Notes: generated from the sequence alone by a model not told the origin. A stretch of DNA of 64,000 bases from Bradyrhizobium sp. B097 (GCF_038957035.1 NZ_CP152412.1:8676501-8740500), one strand, 5' to 3'. Positions 25,531 through 33,834 are shown, numbered from the stretch's first letter. Numbers and translations: made by a program.

Positions 25531-25667
25531 GTCGTCCCTGCGAAAGCAGGGACCCATAACCACGAATGTCTGTGGCGCGAAGGCTGGGGTCCCAGCCTGC
25601 CATAACAACAGCCATCGGTGGTTATGGGTCCCGGATCGCGCTCGCTCCGCTTGCTTGTCCGGGACGA
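25531..25667. repeat. Composite inverted-repeat element, GTCGTCC family (copy 5, tandem unit B)
   Basis: Almost identical to 25355-25492, including the spacer GAATGTCTGTGGCGCGAAGG and the variant right arm. Only a few substitutions and small indels separate the units, so the duplication is recent. A third, left-arm-only fragment starts at 25707. Confidence 0.85.
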
Positions 25668-25760
25668 AGAGTAGTTAGCTGTCCCGCCATCAGCCATACA
25701 TTCGGTGTCGTCCCGGCGAAGGCCGGACGTGCCCCTGCAATCGTCTCGCCCGGGGCTTTC

Positions 25761-25920
25761 CCCTCTCCCCACCCTCCCCCGCAAGGCGGGAGGGAGCCTA
25801 ACCTGCGTGCTCACCTCACTTGCTTGCATTTGCGATCGTGAATGCGTGCCAACGCGGCGTAAGGTAGGCACTCGCGGAAGGGTTCCCTCCCCCCTTGCGG
25901 GGGAGGGTTAGGGAGAGGGG
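25761..25920. repeat. Palindromic intergenic repeat, CTCTCCC family
   Basis: Starts CCCTCTCCCCACCCTCCCCC and ends with the reverse-complementary TTGCGGGGGAGGGTTAGGGA followed by GAGGGG, around about 100 bases of single-copy DNA. Together with the tandem elements before it, it fills the 610-base gap between the convergent CoA-ligase and hydroxylase genes; no gene is seen there. Confidence 0.65.
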
Positions 25921-25951
25921 TATCGCACGGGTGGTATCTCCAATGTGCGGA

Positions 25952-27136
25952 CTAACCGCCCAGCCCCGTCCCGCCATACAGCCACGCGATATCGTCGCAC
26001 CACTCGGCTTGCGACTTCGCGCTCATGATCGCGTTGCGGATGCGGGCGTGGTCGCCGGCGGGATGGTAGACGTGCTCGCCGATCGCGCGTGACATCAATT
26101 GCACGCGCGCGGTGCGCGGGAAGCGTTGCGCGCGGTAGGCTTCCAGCGCAGCCGCATGATCGTCGTGATTGGCCAGCATGTGCGACAGGCACACCGCGTC
26201 CTCCATCGCCTGGCAGGCGCCTTGCGCGAAATATTGCAGCATCGGGTGCGCGGCGTCGCCGAGCAGCACCGCGCGGCCGTCGATCCAGCGCTCGGTGGGG
26301 TCGCGGTCGCACAGCACCCAAAGCTTCCAGTTGGTGCCGTGGCGGATGATGGTCTGTGCCCGCTCATGGACGTGGGTGAAGCCCCTCATCACCTCGTCCT
26401 CGGAGACCGGCTTGCCGGCGACCGGCTCCGGCGCATCGTTGTGATAGGTGACGACGAGGTTGAACACCTTCCAGCCCGAGAGCGGATAATGCACGATGTG
26501 GCATTTCGGGCCGGCCCACAGCGTGGCCGCGTTCCAACGCAGATCTTCCGGCATCTGCTCAGTGGGAATCACGGAACGATAAGTAGTGTGGCCGGAGACG
26601 CGCGGCGGGCCATCCGCCGTCACCTGCTTGCGGATGTTGGACCACAACCCGTCGGCGCCGATCAGCAGGCGTCCGGTGATGCGCTCGCCACTGGCGAGCT
26701 TTGCGGTCACCGACGAACCATCCTGCTCATAACCTGTCACTTCGCTGGACACACGCAGTTCGATCAGCTCATGGCTCTGGCAGGCGCGCAGGAACACGCC
26801 GTGCAGGTCGCCGCGATGCACCACCGCATAGGGATTGCCGAACCGCGCGCGAAAGGCGTCGCCGAGATCGATATGGGTGATCTCATCGGCGGTCAGCGCA
26901 TCCATCAGCCGGAGCTGATCGATATAGACCGCCATGTTGCGCGCGGCTTCGCCGACGCCGAGATAGTCGAAGGCGTGGAACGCGTTCGGCCCAAGCTGGA
27001 TGCCGGCGCCGATCTCGCCGAGCGCGGAGGCCTTTTCCAGCAGGATCGAGCGAATGCCCTTCTGCGCGAGGCCAAGCGCCACGGCGAGACCGCCGATGCC
27101 GCCGCCCGCGATCAGGACCGGCTTGCCCTCCGCCAT
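25952..27136 (-). CDS. FAD-dependent 3-hydroxybenzoate 6-hydroxylase/salicylate hydroxylase-like
   Basis: A 394-residue flavin monooxygenase. The start ATG at 27136 overlaps the MarR stop (TGATG), showing translational coupling. FAD motif GGGIGG is at 11-16, GADGLWSNIR marks the second motif, and GDAAHPMLQYFAQGACQAMEDA the third; the last form is typical of salicylate 1-hydroxylase and 3-hydroxybenzoate 6-hydroxylase. In a cluster with gentisate dioxygenase and maleylpyruvate isomerase, 3-hydroxybenzoate to gentisate is the sensible reaction; salicylate to catechol would not fit as no catechol enzymes are present. Third gene of the GST-MarR-hydroxylase operon. Confidence 0.85.
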   Translation of the reverse strand: MAEGKPVLIAGGGIGGLAVALGLAQKGIRSILLEKASALGEIGAGIQLGPNAFHAFDYLGVGEAARNMAVYIDQLRLMDALTADEITHIDLGDAFRARFGNPYAVVHRGDLHGVFLRACQSHELIELRVSSEVTGYEQDGSSVTAKLASGERITGRLLIGADGLWSNIRKQVTADGPPRVSGHTTYRSVIPTEQMPEDLRWNAATLWAGPKCHIVHYPLSGWKVFNLVVTYHNDAPEPVAGKPVSEDEVMRGFTHVHERAQTIIRHGTNWKLWVLCDRDPTERWIDGRAVLLGDAAHPMLQYFAQGACQAMEDAVCLSHMLANHDDHAAALEAYRAQRFPRTARVQLMSRAIGEHVYHPAGDHARIRNAIMSAKSQAEWCDDIAWLYGGTGLGG

Positions 27137-27648
27137 CAGCCGGACCTCCCCAGATGTTCGAGCGCATCCTCGGCGCGCAGCGGCACGCGCGACGCCTCGT
27201 TGTTGAGGTCGACAAGTTGGGTCAAGAGCGCCAGCAGCGTCTTGCGGTCGGCCGGCTTCAGCGGCTGCAGCATCCGCGCCTGCGCCTTGTCGACCGAGGG
27301 CATGATGTCGTTGAGGACCGCGGCGCCGGCCTTGGTGAGGTAGAGCAGCTTGACGCGCTTGTCCTCCGGCGCCGGCTTGCGGACGATGTATTCCTTGGCC
27401 TGCAAGCGCTCGATCACATTGCCGAGCGTGGAGCGGTCGAACGCGATCACCGCCGAAAGCCGGGTGGCATCGATGCCAGGATGGGTGGAGATCGTGACCA
27501 GCGCGGCGTATTGCACCGGCGTCAGGTCGAACGCCTTGCACTCCTCGATGAACAGCGCGACCGCGATCTGCTGCATCCGGCGGAACAGATAGCCGGGCGC
27601 GGTGTAGACCGCGTCCATGGTGACGGGCGTCGGCTTGCTACTCGGCAT
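27136..27648 (-). CDS. MarR-family transcriptional regulator of the gentisate genes
   Basis: A 170-residue winged-helix regulator. The start at 27648 overlaps the end of the GST gene by 11 bases. The helix-turn-helix is about residues 55-80 (GIDATRLSAVIAFDRSTLGNVIERLQ) and the wing is VRKPAPEDKRVKLLYLT, ending in the Asp/Lys/Arg pattern typical of MarR. It lies in the middle of the degradation operon, so ligand-released repression by a hydroxybenzoate or its CoA ester is the simple model. The likely operator is the 18-bp palindrome found at 22568 and 28375. Confidence 0.9.
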   Translation of the reverse strand: MPSSKPTPVTMDAVYTAPGYLFRRMQQIAVALFIEECKAFDLTPVQYAALVTISTHPGIDATRLSAVIAFDRSTLGNVIERLQAKEYIVRKPAPEDKRVKLLYLTKAGAAVLNDIMPSVDKAQARMLQPLKPADRKTLLALLTQLVDLNNEASRVPLRAEDALEHLGRSG

Positions 27649-28270
27649 CGGGCTGCTTGTCCGGGGCGGCGTCGGCGAACGCCTTGACTTGTTTGGCCGT
27701 GGCCTCGGCCTTGAGCAGGCGCGGATAGGCCGACACGTCGACGCCGAAGCGCCGTGCATTGGCGAGCTGCGGCACCAGGCAGAGATCGGCGAGCGTCGGC
27801 ACATCGCCGAAGCAGAATGGCCCGGCCTCCCCGGCGATCAAGGTCTCGCAGGCCGCCAGGCCCTCGCGATTGGCCCAGGCCGCCCATTCGGTCACCTGCT
27901 CCTCGGGCAGGCCGAGCTTGCGCAGCCGCGCCAGCACTTTCAAATTCTGTACCGGGTGGGTGTCGCAGGCGATCGCCTGCGCGAACGCGCGCACCTTGGC
28001 GCGCCGCAGCGGATCCTTCGGCAGCAGCGGCGGATTGGGATGGGTCTCGTCGAGCCATTCGATGATCGCGAGCGACTGGGTGAGGATCGCGCCGGCATCG
28101 CTCTCCAGGGTCGGCACCAGCCCCTGCGGATTGATCGCGAGATAGGCCGGCGCGCATTGCTCGCCCTTGCGCAGATGATGCGGCAGATGCTCTGAGGTCA
28201 GCCCCTTCAGATTGAGGGCGATCCGGACCCGGTAGGACGCGCTGCTCCGGAAATAGCCATGCAGCTTCAT
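27638..28270 (-). CDS. Maleylpyruvate isomerase, zeta-class glutathione S-transferase
   Basis: A 210-residue zeta-class GST. The start at 28270 is set by a GGGAGG site; the frame is open to 28432 but that part is promoter. The active-site motif SSASYRVR is at residues 9-16, and NPQGLVPTL and the C-terminal TLADLCLVPQL helix fit maleylacetoacetate/maleylpyruvate isomerases (MaiA/NagL). It turns maleylpyruvate, the product of gentisate dioxygenase, into fumarylpyruvate using glutathione. First gene of the minus-strand operon and divergent from gentisate dioxygenase, sharing a 160-base control region. Confidence 0.88.
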   Translation of the reverse strand: MKLHGYFRSSASYRVRIALNLKGLTSEHLPHHLRKGEQCAPAYLAINPQGLVPTLESDAGAILTQSLAIIEWLDETHPNPPLLPKDPLRRAKVRAFAQAIACDTHPVQNLKVLARLRKLGLPEEQVTEWAAWANREGLAACETLIAGEAGPFCFGDVPTLADLCLVPQLANARRFGVDVSAYPRLLKAEATAKQVKAFADAAPDKQPDAE

Positions 28271-28359
28271 CGGAACCTCCCTTGCATCATTCTGGTTTTG
28301 ACGCGGTTCTTCACACAAACCGGCATCCACTTCGCTCGAAAACGCTATGGCTTGATTGA

Positions 28360-28392
28360 TTGACGCTAGCCATATTGTGAGTATACTGTCAA
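28360..28392 (+). promoter_or_regulatory. Promoter of gentisate dioxygenase with overlapping MarR operator (site 2)
   Basis: TTGACG (28360-28365), a 16-base spacer and TATACT (28382-28387) make a good sigma-70 promoter. The -10 lies within an 18-bp palindrome, TTGTGAGTATACTGTCAA (28375-28392), whose centre AGTATACT is perfectly symmetric. Read on the other strand, the site starts TTGACA, which could be a -35 for the GST operon. A repressor here would control both directions. Confidence 0.65.
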
Positions 28393-28430
28393 ATAATTGA
28401 ACCGACAAGAATGATGATGGGAGGCTTGCC

Positions 28431-29471
28431 ATGGAAGCCGTGCAGAAGACCCCCGAGCGCGAGGCGTTCTACAAGAAGATCGACGGCCAAAACCTGTCGG
28501 CGCTGTGGAACGTGATGAACGATCTGATCACGCCGGAGCCGAAGAGCGCCTGCCGTCCGCATCTGTGGAAGTTCGACCAGATCCGCGATTACATGAACGA
28601 GGCCGGCAGGCTGATCACGGCCAAGGAAGCCGAGCGCCGCGTGCTGGTGCTGGAAAATCCCGGCCTCCGCGGCCAGTCCAAGATCACGACCTCGCTGTTC
28701 GCCGGCGTGCAGATGGTGGTGCCAGGCGACATCGCGCCCGCCCATCGCCACGCCCAGTCCGCGCTGCGCTTCGTGCTCGAGGGCAAGGGCGCCTTCACCG
28801 CCGTCGACGGCGAGCGCACCGCGATGGCGCCGGGCGATTTCGTCATCACGCCGTCGATGACCTGGCACGACCATTCCAACGAAACCAGTGAGCCGATGTT
28901 CTGGCTCGACGGGCTCGACATCCCGATGGTGCAGTTCTTCGACTGCTCGTTTGCCGAAGGCGCCAAGGAGGATCAGCAGTCGATCTCGAAGCCAGCCGGC
29001 GCCAGCTTCGCGCGCTACGGCCACAACCTGCTGCCGATCGACCAGAAGCGGACCTCGAAGACCTCGCCGATCTTCAACTACCCCTATGAATACACCCGCG
29101 AGGCGCTGGAGAAGGCCCGGGCCGGCAACGAATGGGATGCCTGCCACGGCCTCAAGCTGAAATTCTCCAATCCCGAGACCGGCGATTTCGCGATGCCTAC
29201 CATCGGCACCTTCATCCAGCTGCTGCCGAAGGGTTTCAAGACCGCGCGCTATCGGTCAACCGATGCGACCGTGTTCGCCGCGATCGAGGGCAAGGGCCGC
29301 ACCCGGGTCGGCGACCAGATTTTCGAGTGGGGACCGCGCGACCTGTTCGTGGTGCCGAGCTGGCACTGGGTCACCCATGAGGCCGATGCCGACTCCGTGC
29401 TGTTCTCGTTCTCCGACCGCCCGGTGCAACAGAAGCTCGACCTGTTCCGCGAGGACAGGGGGAACGCGTAA
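28431..29471 (+). CDS. Gentisate 1,2-dioxygenase
   Basis: A 346-residue bicupin, Fe(II)-dependent ring-cleaving dioxygenase that opens gentisate to maleylpyruvate. Iron ligands are in the first cupin: the His-x-His of PAHRHAQSALRF (His105, His107) and the later MTWHDHSNE segment. The second cupin near the C-terminus has PSWHWVTHEA. Sequence and length match gentisate dioxygenases (NagI/XlnE/SdgD group) and not 1-hydroxy-2-naphthoate dioxygenase, though the latter cannot be fully excluded. A GGGAGG site is seven bases before the ATG. It is the central enzyme on which the two upper routes of this cluster converge. Confidence 0.92.
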   Translation: MEAVQKTPEREAFYKKIDGQNLSALWNVMNDLITPEPKSACRPHLWKFDQIRDYMNEAGRLITAKEAERRVLVLENPGLRGQSKITTSLFAGVQMVVPGDIAPAHRHAQSALRFVLEGKGAFTAVDGERTAMAPGDFVITPSMTWHDHSNETSEPMFWLDGLDIPMVQFFDCSFAEGAKEDQQSISKPAGASFARYGHNLLPIDQKRTSKTSPIFNYPYEYTREALEKARAGNEWDACHGLKLKFSNPETGDFAMPTIGTFIQLLPKGFKTARYRSTDATVFAAIEGKGRTRVGDQIFEWGPRDLFVVPSWHWVTHEADADSVLFSFSDRPVQQKLDLFREDRGNA

Positions 29472-29494
29472 CAGGCACTGCAAGGTGTAATGCT

Positions 29495-29625
29495 GTCGTC
29501 CCGGGCAAGCGAAGCGCGACCCGGGACCCATAACCACAGGGTTTTGTCGTTCGAGGTGCTGGAGCCCCAGCCTCTTCTAACAACGACATCCTGTGGTTAT
29601 GGGTCCCTGCTTTCGCAGGGACGAC
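29495..29625. repeat. Composite inverted-repeat element, GTCGTCC family (copy 6)
   Basis: Left arm is the GTCGTCCCGGGCAAGCGAAG variant, right arm the TGGTTATGGGTCCCTGCTTT form, so the two arm types seen elsewhere are combined in mirror order to copies 4 and 5. It lies between the convergent dioxygenase and ABC permease genes. Confidence 0.85.
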
Positions 29626-29653
29626 ACCGAGTGTGTGGTGAACAGCGTGGCCT

Positions 29654-30481
29654 TCACCGCCAGTGCAGCAGCCGCGTCTCCAGCAGGTTGATCAGTCTCC
29701 CCACCGCGAGCCCGAACAGCGACAGGATCACGACGCCGGCGAGCAGCTGATCGGTCTGCATCAGATTGCCGGCCTGCAGCACGAAGGCGCCGATGCCGTA
29801 TTGCGCGCCGATCATCTCGGCGCTGACGACGAGCAATAGTGCGACCGACGCGGTGATGCGGAAGCCGGCGAGGATCGAGGGCAACGCGCCCGGCCAGATC
29901 ACGCGGCGCACGATGGCGTGGAACGGCACGTTGAAGCTCTGCGCCATCCGGATCAGATTGCGCGGCACCGCATCGACGCCGCTATAGACCGAGATCGCGG
30001 TCGAGAAGAACACCCCGAGCGCAATGGTCGCGATCTTCGGCTCCTCGCCGATCCCGAGCCACAGGATGAGCAGCGGCAGCAGCGCGATCTTCGGAATCGG
30101 GAACAGCGCCGAGATGAAGGTGATGCCGACGCCGCGCGCCATGGTCGACAGCCCGATCGCGAAGCCGACAACGACGCCCGCTGCCGTGCCGATGATCCAG
30201 CCGGTGCCGATCCGCATGATCGACCACGACAAATGCTGCCACAGCGCCCCCGATATCGCGAGTTTATAGATCGCAACCGCGATCGCCGACGGCGCCGGCA
30301 GGAACAGCGGATTGACCAACCCTGCGCTGCCGGCAAGCTGCCAGACCGCGATGACCAGCGCGAGCGCGATCCAGCCGGCATAGCGGCTGCCGCCGGGCGT
30401 GAAGCCGGCGCCGCGAAACGCGACCGGCCGCGTCGCTTCCGCCGATTGGTCGTTCGTCTCCTGCGGGGAGCGGTCAAGCAT
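29654..30481 (-). CDS. ABC transporter permease (TauC/SsuC type)
   Basis: A 275-residue inner-membrane permease of the nitrate/sulfonate/taurine importer class with about six helices. The ABC-contact EAA loop is in SFNVPFHAIVRRVIWPGALPSILAG (about 190-215 of the product). The start at 30481 overlaps the ATPase stop (ATGCTTGA), so the two are translationally coupled; the frame is open further upstream but inside the ATPase gene. Last gene of the FAD oxidoreductase-binding protein-ATPase-permease operon. Substrate is not fixed by sequence; the setting next to gentisate genes points to an aromatic acid. Confidence 0.88.
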   Translation of the reverse strand: MLDRSPQETNDQSAEATRPVAFRGAGFTPGGSRYAGWIALALVIAVWQLAGSAGLVNPLFLPAPSAIAVAIYKLAISGALWQHLSWSIMRIGTGWIIGTAAGVVVGFAIGLSTMARGVGITFISALFPIPKIALLPLLILWLGIGEEPKIATIALGVFFSTAISVYSGVDAVPRNLIRMAQSFNVPFHAIVRRVIWPGALPSILAGFRITASVALLLVVSAEMIGAQYGIGAFVLQAGNLMQTDQLLAGVVILSLFGLAVGRLINLLETRLLHWR

Positions 30482-31247
30482 GCTGGACCTCGCGCTCGGC
30501 ATCGATCGCTTCTTTCCGAATGAGCGACCACAATTCGCCCTGCAAGGCGGCCAACTGCGCGCGGGCATCCGGTGCGCCGCGCTCGGCGCGCGTCATCGGG
30601 ATGGTCACGATCTCCCTGATGCGGCCGGGGCGGCGCGACAGCACCACGACGCGGTCGGCGAGCCGCACCGCTTCCTCGAGATTATGCGTGACATAGACCG
30701 CGCCCATCGCGCCGTCGGCGAGCAGGCCGACGAAATCCTCCATCAGGAGCTCGCGGGTCTGCGAATCCAGCGCCGACAGCGGCTCGTCCATCAGCAGGAT
30801 CGCCGGGCGAACCGCCAGCGCACGCGCGATGCCGACGCGCTGGCGCATGCCGCCGGATAGCTGCTTCGGGTAGGCCGCGCGAAAGTCCGACAACCCGGTG
30901 CGGCGCAGCGCGTCGTCGATCACGGCGCGGCGCTCGCCGGCGCTCAAGGCCGCGTGCAGCAGCGGAAACGCGACGTTCTCCTCGACCGTATTCCACGGCA
31001 GCAACGCAAAATCCTGGAACACGAAAGTCAACGGATTGAGGCTGCCGGCCGGCGGCATCCCGCGCAGCTCGGCCGCGCCCGCGGTTGGCCGCAGCAGACC
31101 GCCGAGGATCGACAGCAGCGTGCTCTTGCCGCAGCCGGACGGCCCGACGATGGCGACGATCTCGCCGGCCGAGACCTGGAAGGAGACATCGTCGAGCACG
31201 TCGAGTGCACCGAAGCGATGGCTGATACGGTCGGCGATCAGGTCCAT
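30474..31247 (-). CDS. ABC transporter ATP-binding protein (TauB/SsuB type)
   Basis: A 257-residue nucleotide-binding subunit. Walker A GPSGCGKST is at about residues 35-43, the Q-loop in FVFQDFALLPWNTV, the signature LSGGMRQRVGIARAL, Walker B ILLMDEPLSALD and the switch His in VTHNLEEA. All are intact. It powers import with the permease that overlaps it. A dispersed repeat separates it from the upstream binding-protein gene, which may allow the binding protein to be made in excess. Confidence 0.92.
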   Translation of the reverse strand: MDLIADRISHRFGALDVLDDVSFQVSAGEIVAIVGPSGCGKSTLLSILGGLLRPTAGAAELRGMPPAGSLNPLTFVFQDFALLPWNTVEENVAFPLLHAALSAGERRAVIDDALRRTGLSDFRAAYPKQLSGGMRQRVGIARALAVRPAILLMDEPLSALDSQTRELLMEDFVGLLADGAMGAVYVTHNLEEAVRLADRVVVLSRRPGRIREIVTIPMTRAERGAPDARAQLAALQGELWSLIRKEAIDAEREVQHA

Positions 31248-31270
31248 GTTGTTACAGCCTCACTGCCAAA

Positions 31271-31380
31271 CCCGTCACCCTGAGGAGCCGCGCAGCGGCG
31301 TCTCGAAGGGTCGACGGCCCGGATGTATCTCGGCCGTCCACCCTTCGAGGCTCGCTGCGCTCGCACCTCAGGATGACGGG
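31271..31380. repeat. Dispersed repeat, CCCGTCACCCTGAGG...GGATGACGGG family (copy 2)
   Basis: The ends are inverted repeats (CCCGTCACCCTGAGGAG and CACCTCAGGATGACGGG), and an inner pair CGAAGGGTCGACGGCC / GGCCGTCCACCCTTCG makes a second stem. It lies inside the ABC operon between the binding-protein and ATPase genes, where an mRNA hairpin could stop or stabilise the transcript. Confidence 0.75.
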
Positions 31381-31407
31381 TCGGAAGTGATGCGCGGCGC
31401 TGCATGA

Positions 31408-32412
31408 TCAATCCGCCTTCACATAATCCTTGGCGATGATCGTGCCGGCGTCGAAGCCCTTGTCCACAAAACCCTGCCCTTGCAGCCATTTGATCTGGTT
31501 GTCGACATTCTTCACGTCGAGCTTGCCGTCGGGATCGACATAGGCGCAGTTACCCACCACCTGCTCGACCGGCAGATTGGTGAATTTGGCGATGATCTCG
31601 AGCAGCGGTTTTGTTTTCTCGTTGATCGGCACCACGCCATCCTTGATCGCGGTCAGAATCACGTCGTGATATTCGTGGTCGGCGCGGGTGAGCGCGGTGA
31701 GCAGCCTGGTCACCAACGCGGCGTTGGTCAGCGTCTTCGGCGAGGCGAAGATCGCCCCCAACTGCCACGGCGTCTCGTCGCCGACCCAGCCGAGGAATTT
31801 CGCGCCGTTGGAATCCATCAGCGTCCGCGCGGTCGAGACCGGCAACAGCGCGGCATCGACGGTTTCGCCCTTCAGCGCGGCGGCGGCGTTCGACAGCGAT
31901 TGCAGCGGCACAATCTTCACGTCGGACAGCTTGAAGCCGTATTTGTCGGCGAGCAGGCCGAGCGAATAGTGGAAGCTGGAGCCGACCTGGGTCACCGCGA
32001 CGCGCTTGCCGGCCAGATCCTTCGGGGTCTTGAGGCCGGCCGCATAGGCATTGTTGCTGGCGAAATAGCCGATCAGCGGATAGCCGGCCTTCTCGCGGCT
32101 CATGCCGCCGATCACCTTGAGAGTGCCCTTGCCGGCGAGATTGTAGAGCCCGGCGGTGAAAGCCGTGATGCCGAAATCGACATCGCCCGACGTGGTCGCA
32201 ACCGCGATCGGCTGCGCCGCGTCAAAGAACTTCAGCTCGACATCGAGCCCGGCGTCGCGGAAATAGCCCTTGTCCTGCGCGATGAACACCGGCGCAGAGG
32301 ACGACAGACGCAACACACCAACCTTCGCCTTCAGGAGATCATCGGCCCGCGCGATGCCGCTCGCGGCCCACACCAGGAGACCCGCGAGTGCGAGCCGCGC
32401 CCAACCCTTCAT
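31408..32412 (-). CDS. ABC transporter substrate-binding protein (TauA/SsuA/NMT1 type)
   Basis: A 334-residue periplasmic protein with a signal peptide (cleavage near GIARA-DD, about residue 23) and a GGAGG site five bases before the ATG. The mature fold is the type-2 binding protein of nitrate/sulfonate/taurine/thiamin-precursor importers: LRLSSSAPVFIAQDKGYFRDAGLDVEL is the diagnostic opening. It starts 13 bases after the FAD oxidoreductase stop. Similar proteins in this position in other catabolic islands bind aromatic or heterocyclic acids; the ligand here is unknown. Confidence 0.88.
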   Translation of the reverse strand: MKGWARLALAGLLVWAASGIARADDLLKAKVGVLRLSSSAPVFIAQDKGYFRDAGLDVELKFFDAAQPIAVATTSGDVDFGITAFTAGLYNLAGKGTLKVIGGMSREKAGYPLIGYFASNNAYAAGLKTPKDLAGKRVAVTQVGSSFHYSLGLLADKYGFKLSDVKIVPLQSLSNAAAALKGETVDAALLPVSTARTLMDSNGAKFLGWVGDETPWQLGAIFASPKTLTNAALVTRLLTALTRADHEYHDVILTAIKDGVVPINEKTKPLLEIIAKFTNLPVEQVVGNCAYVDPDGKLDVKNVDNQIKWLQGQGFVDKGFDAGTIIAKDYVKAD

Positions 32413-32425
32413 TGCCGTCCTCCGC

Positions 32426-33781
32426 TTACAATCCCTCAGGCACGGCCTGATCGCGCCCGATGAACGCGCCCTGCGCCGCGAGCTGTTGTTGCAACTTTTC
32501 GACGGAAATGTCGCGCGGAATCGTATTGCCGGACAGCGCCAGCGCGGCCGCGGTTCCCGCCGCCTCGCCCATCACAAAGCAGGCACCGGAGACGCGCGCC
32601 GCCGATTGCCCTTCATGGGTCATCGAGGCGCAGCGACCGGCGACCAGGAGATTATCGACGCCATCAGGCACCAGCATGCGATACGGCAACTCGTTGTAGC
32701 CGCGGCTTTGCGGGATCGGCGGAAACTCGAAGATCACATCGCCCGGCACGTGGGATTCCTTCGGCCAGCCATTGACGCCGATCGAGTCGTCGAACGAGGC
32801 GCAGCCCAGCACATCCTCGCCGGACAGCATGTAGCCGCCGATCACGCGCCGCGTCTCGCGGATGCCGAGCTGCGGCGGCAGATCGACGATGTAGGAATTC
32901 TCGAAGCCGGGCACCGTGCGCAGGAACTTGAACGCCTCGACCGCCTGGCGGCGGCCCTCGATCTCACCGCGCGTCATGTCGTCGGGATCGATGCCGGAGA
33001 TGGCGCCGCCATCGCTTCGCGTCACCTGGGTGAAATTCACCCGCCATTCGATCTGCGATTTCTGCGGCCGCACGATCGCGGACTTGCGCGGGAATTTGTG
33101 CGTGCCGGCGGCCTCGGCCTCCGCCATCAGCGCCGGGATCGTGCGCCACGCATCGCCGGCTTTCGCCGGATCGATGCCGTTGAGGCGGAACATCATCGAG
33201 GGATAGAGCATGCCGCCTTGGTTGTCGCCGACCTCATAGGGCGCGCCGGCCCATACCGCGAGGTCGCCGTCCCCGGAGCAGTCGATGAAGATGCCGGCCC
33301 GCACGGCTTGCCGGCCGGCCTTGGTCTCCACCATCAGCGCGCGGATGTGCGCGCCGTCCATGACGACGCCGGCGCCGAGCGCGTGGAACAGGATATCGAC
33401 CTTGTGATGCGCCAAGAGATCGTCCGCCGCGATCTTGTACGCCGCGGTGTCATAGGCCTGCGCAAGGATCTTGCCGAGGATCAGATGCGGCGCGTTCAAG
33501 CCGCCGAGCCGGTCGATCCGCGCCAAGAGGTCGGAGGCGATGCCCTGCACCACCCGGTGCATCTCGCCGAAGATGTTGGCGTGCAGCCCGCAGAAATTCG
33601 TGACGCCCGCCGCGGTGCCCATGCCGCCGAGAAAGCCGTAGCGCTCGATCAGCAGGGTCCGCCGTCCGGCGCGCGCCGCGCCGACGGCTGCCGCGATGCC
33701 GGCCGGACCGCCGCCAAGCACCACCACGTCATATTCGCCATAGACCGGGACCTGCCGCGCAGGCTCTTCGATCGTGCTCAT
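32426..33781 (-). CDS. FAD-dependent oxidoreductase (FAD_oxidored family)
   Basis: A 451-residue flavoprotein. The start at 33781 is chosen for a GGGCGG at suitable distance; two ATGs a few codons upstream are too close to it. The dinucleotide motif VVVLGGGPAGIAAA lies near residues 19-32, followed by LLIERYGFLGGMGT, where the family often has a conserved Gly-Gly-Met/Ala stretch, then FIDCSGDGDLA, and RCASMTHEGQSAARVSGACFVMGEAAGTAAALA near the end. This family is close to fumarate-reductase-type dehydrogenases, and its members oxidise or reduce varied small molecules. First gene of the ABC importer operon, so it probably acts on the imported compound. Reaction unknown. Confidence 0.82.
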   Translation of the reverse strand: MSTIEEPARQVPVYGEYDVVVLGGGPAGIAAAVGAARAGRRTLLIERYGFLGGMGTAAGVTNFCGLHANIFGEMHRVVQGIASDLLARIDRLGGLNAPHLILGKILAQAYDTAAYKIAADDLLAHHKVDILFHALGAGVVMDGAHIRALMVETKAGRQAVRAGIFIDCSGDGDLAVWAGAPYEVGDNQGGMLYPSMMFRLNGIDPAKAGDAWRTIPALMAEAEAAGTHKFPRKSAIVRPQKSQIEWRVNFTQVTRSDGGAISGIDPDDMTRGEIEGRRQAVEAFKFLRTVPGFENSYIVDLPPQLGIRETRRVIGGYMLSGEDVLGCASFDDSIGVNGWPKESHVPGDVIFEFPPIPQSRGYNELPYRMLVPDGVDNLLVAGRCASMTHEGQSAARVSGACFVMGEAAGTAAALALSGNTIPRDISVEKLQQQLAAQGAFIGRDQAVPEGL

Positions 33782-33834
33782 CAGCATCATTTCCGCCCTG
33801 AACAAAGTTGATTGGGCGAACTATGAATTGATGC

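Noticed and set aside
25355..25920. Possible CRISPR-like array
   Set aside because: Units are long, palindromic and belong to dispersed families; there are no short regular repeats with unique spacers and no cas genes.
29654..32412. Calling the ABC importer a taurine or sulfonate transporter
   Set aside because: The family covers many ligands; no sulfonate dioxygenase or monooxygenase is present, and the neighbours are aromatic-acid genes.
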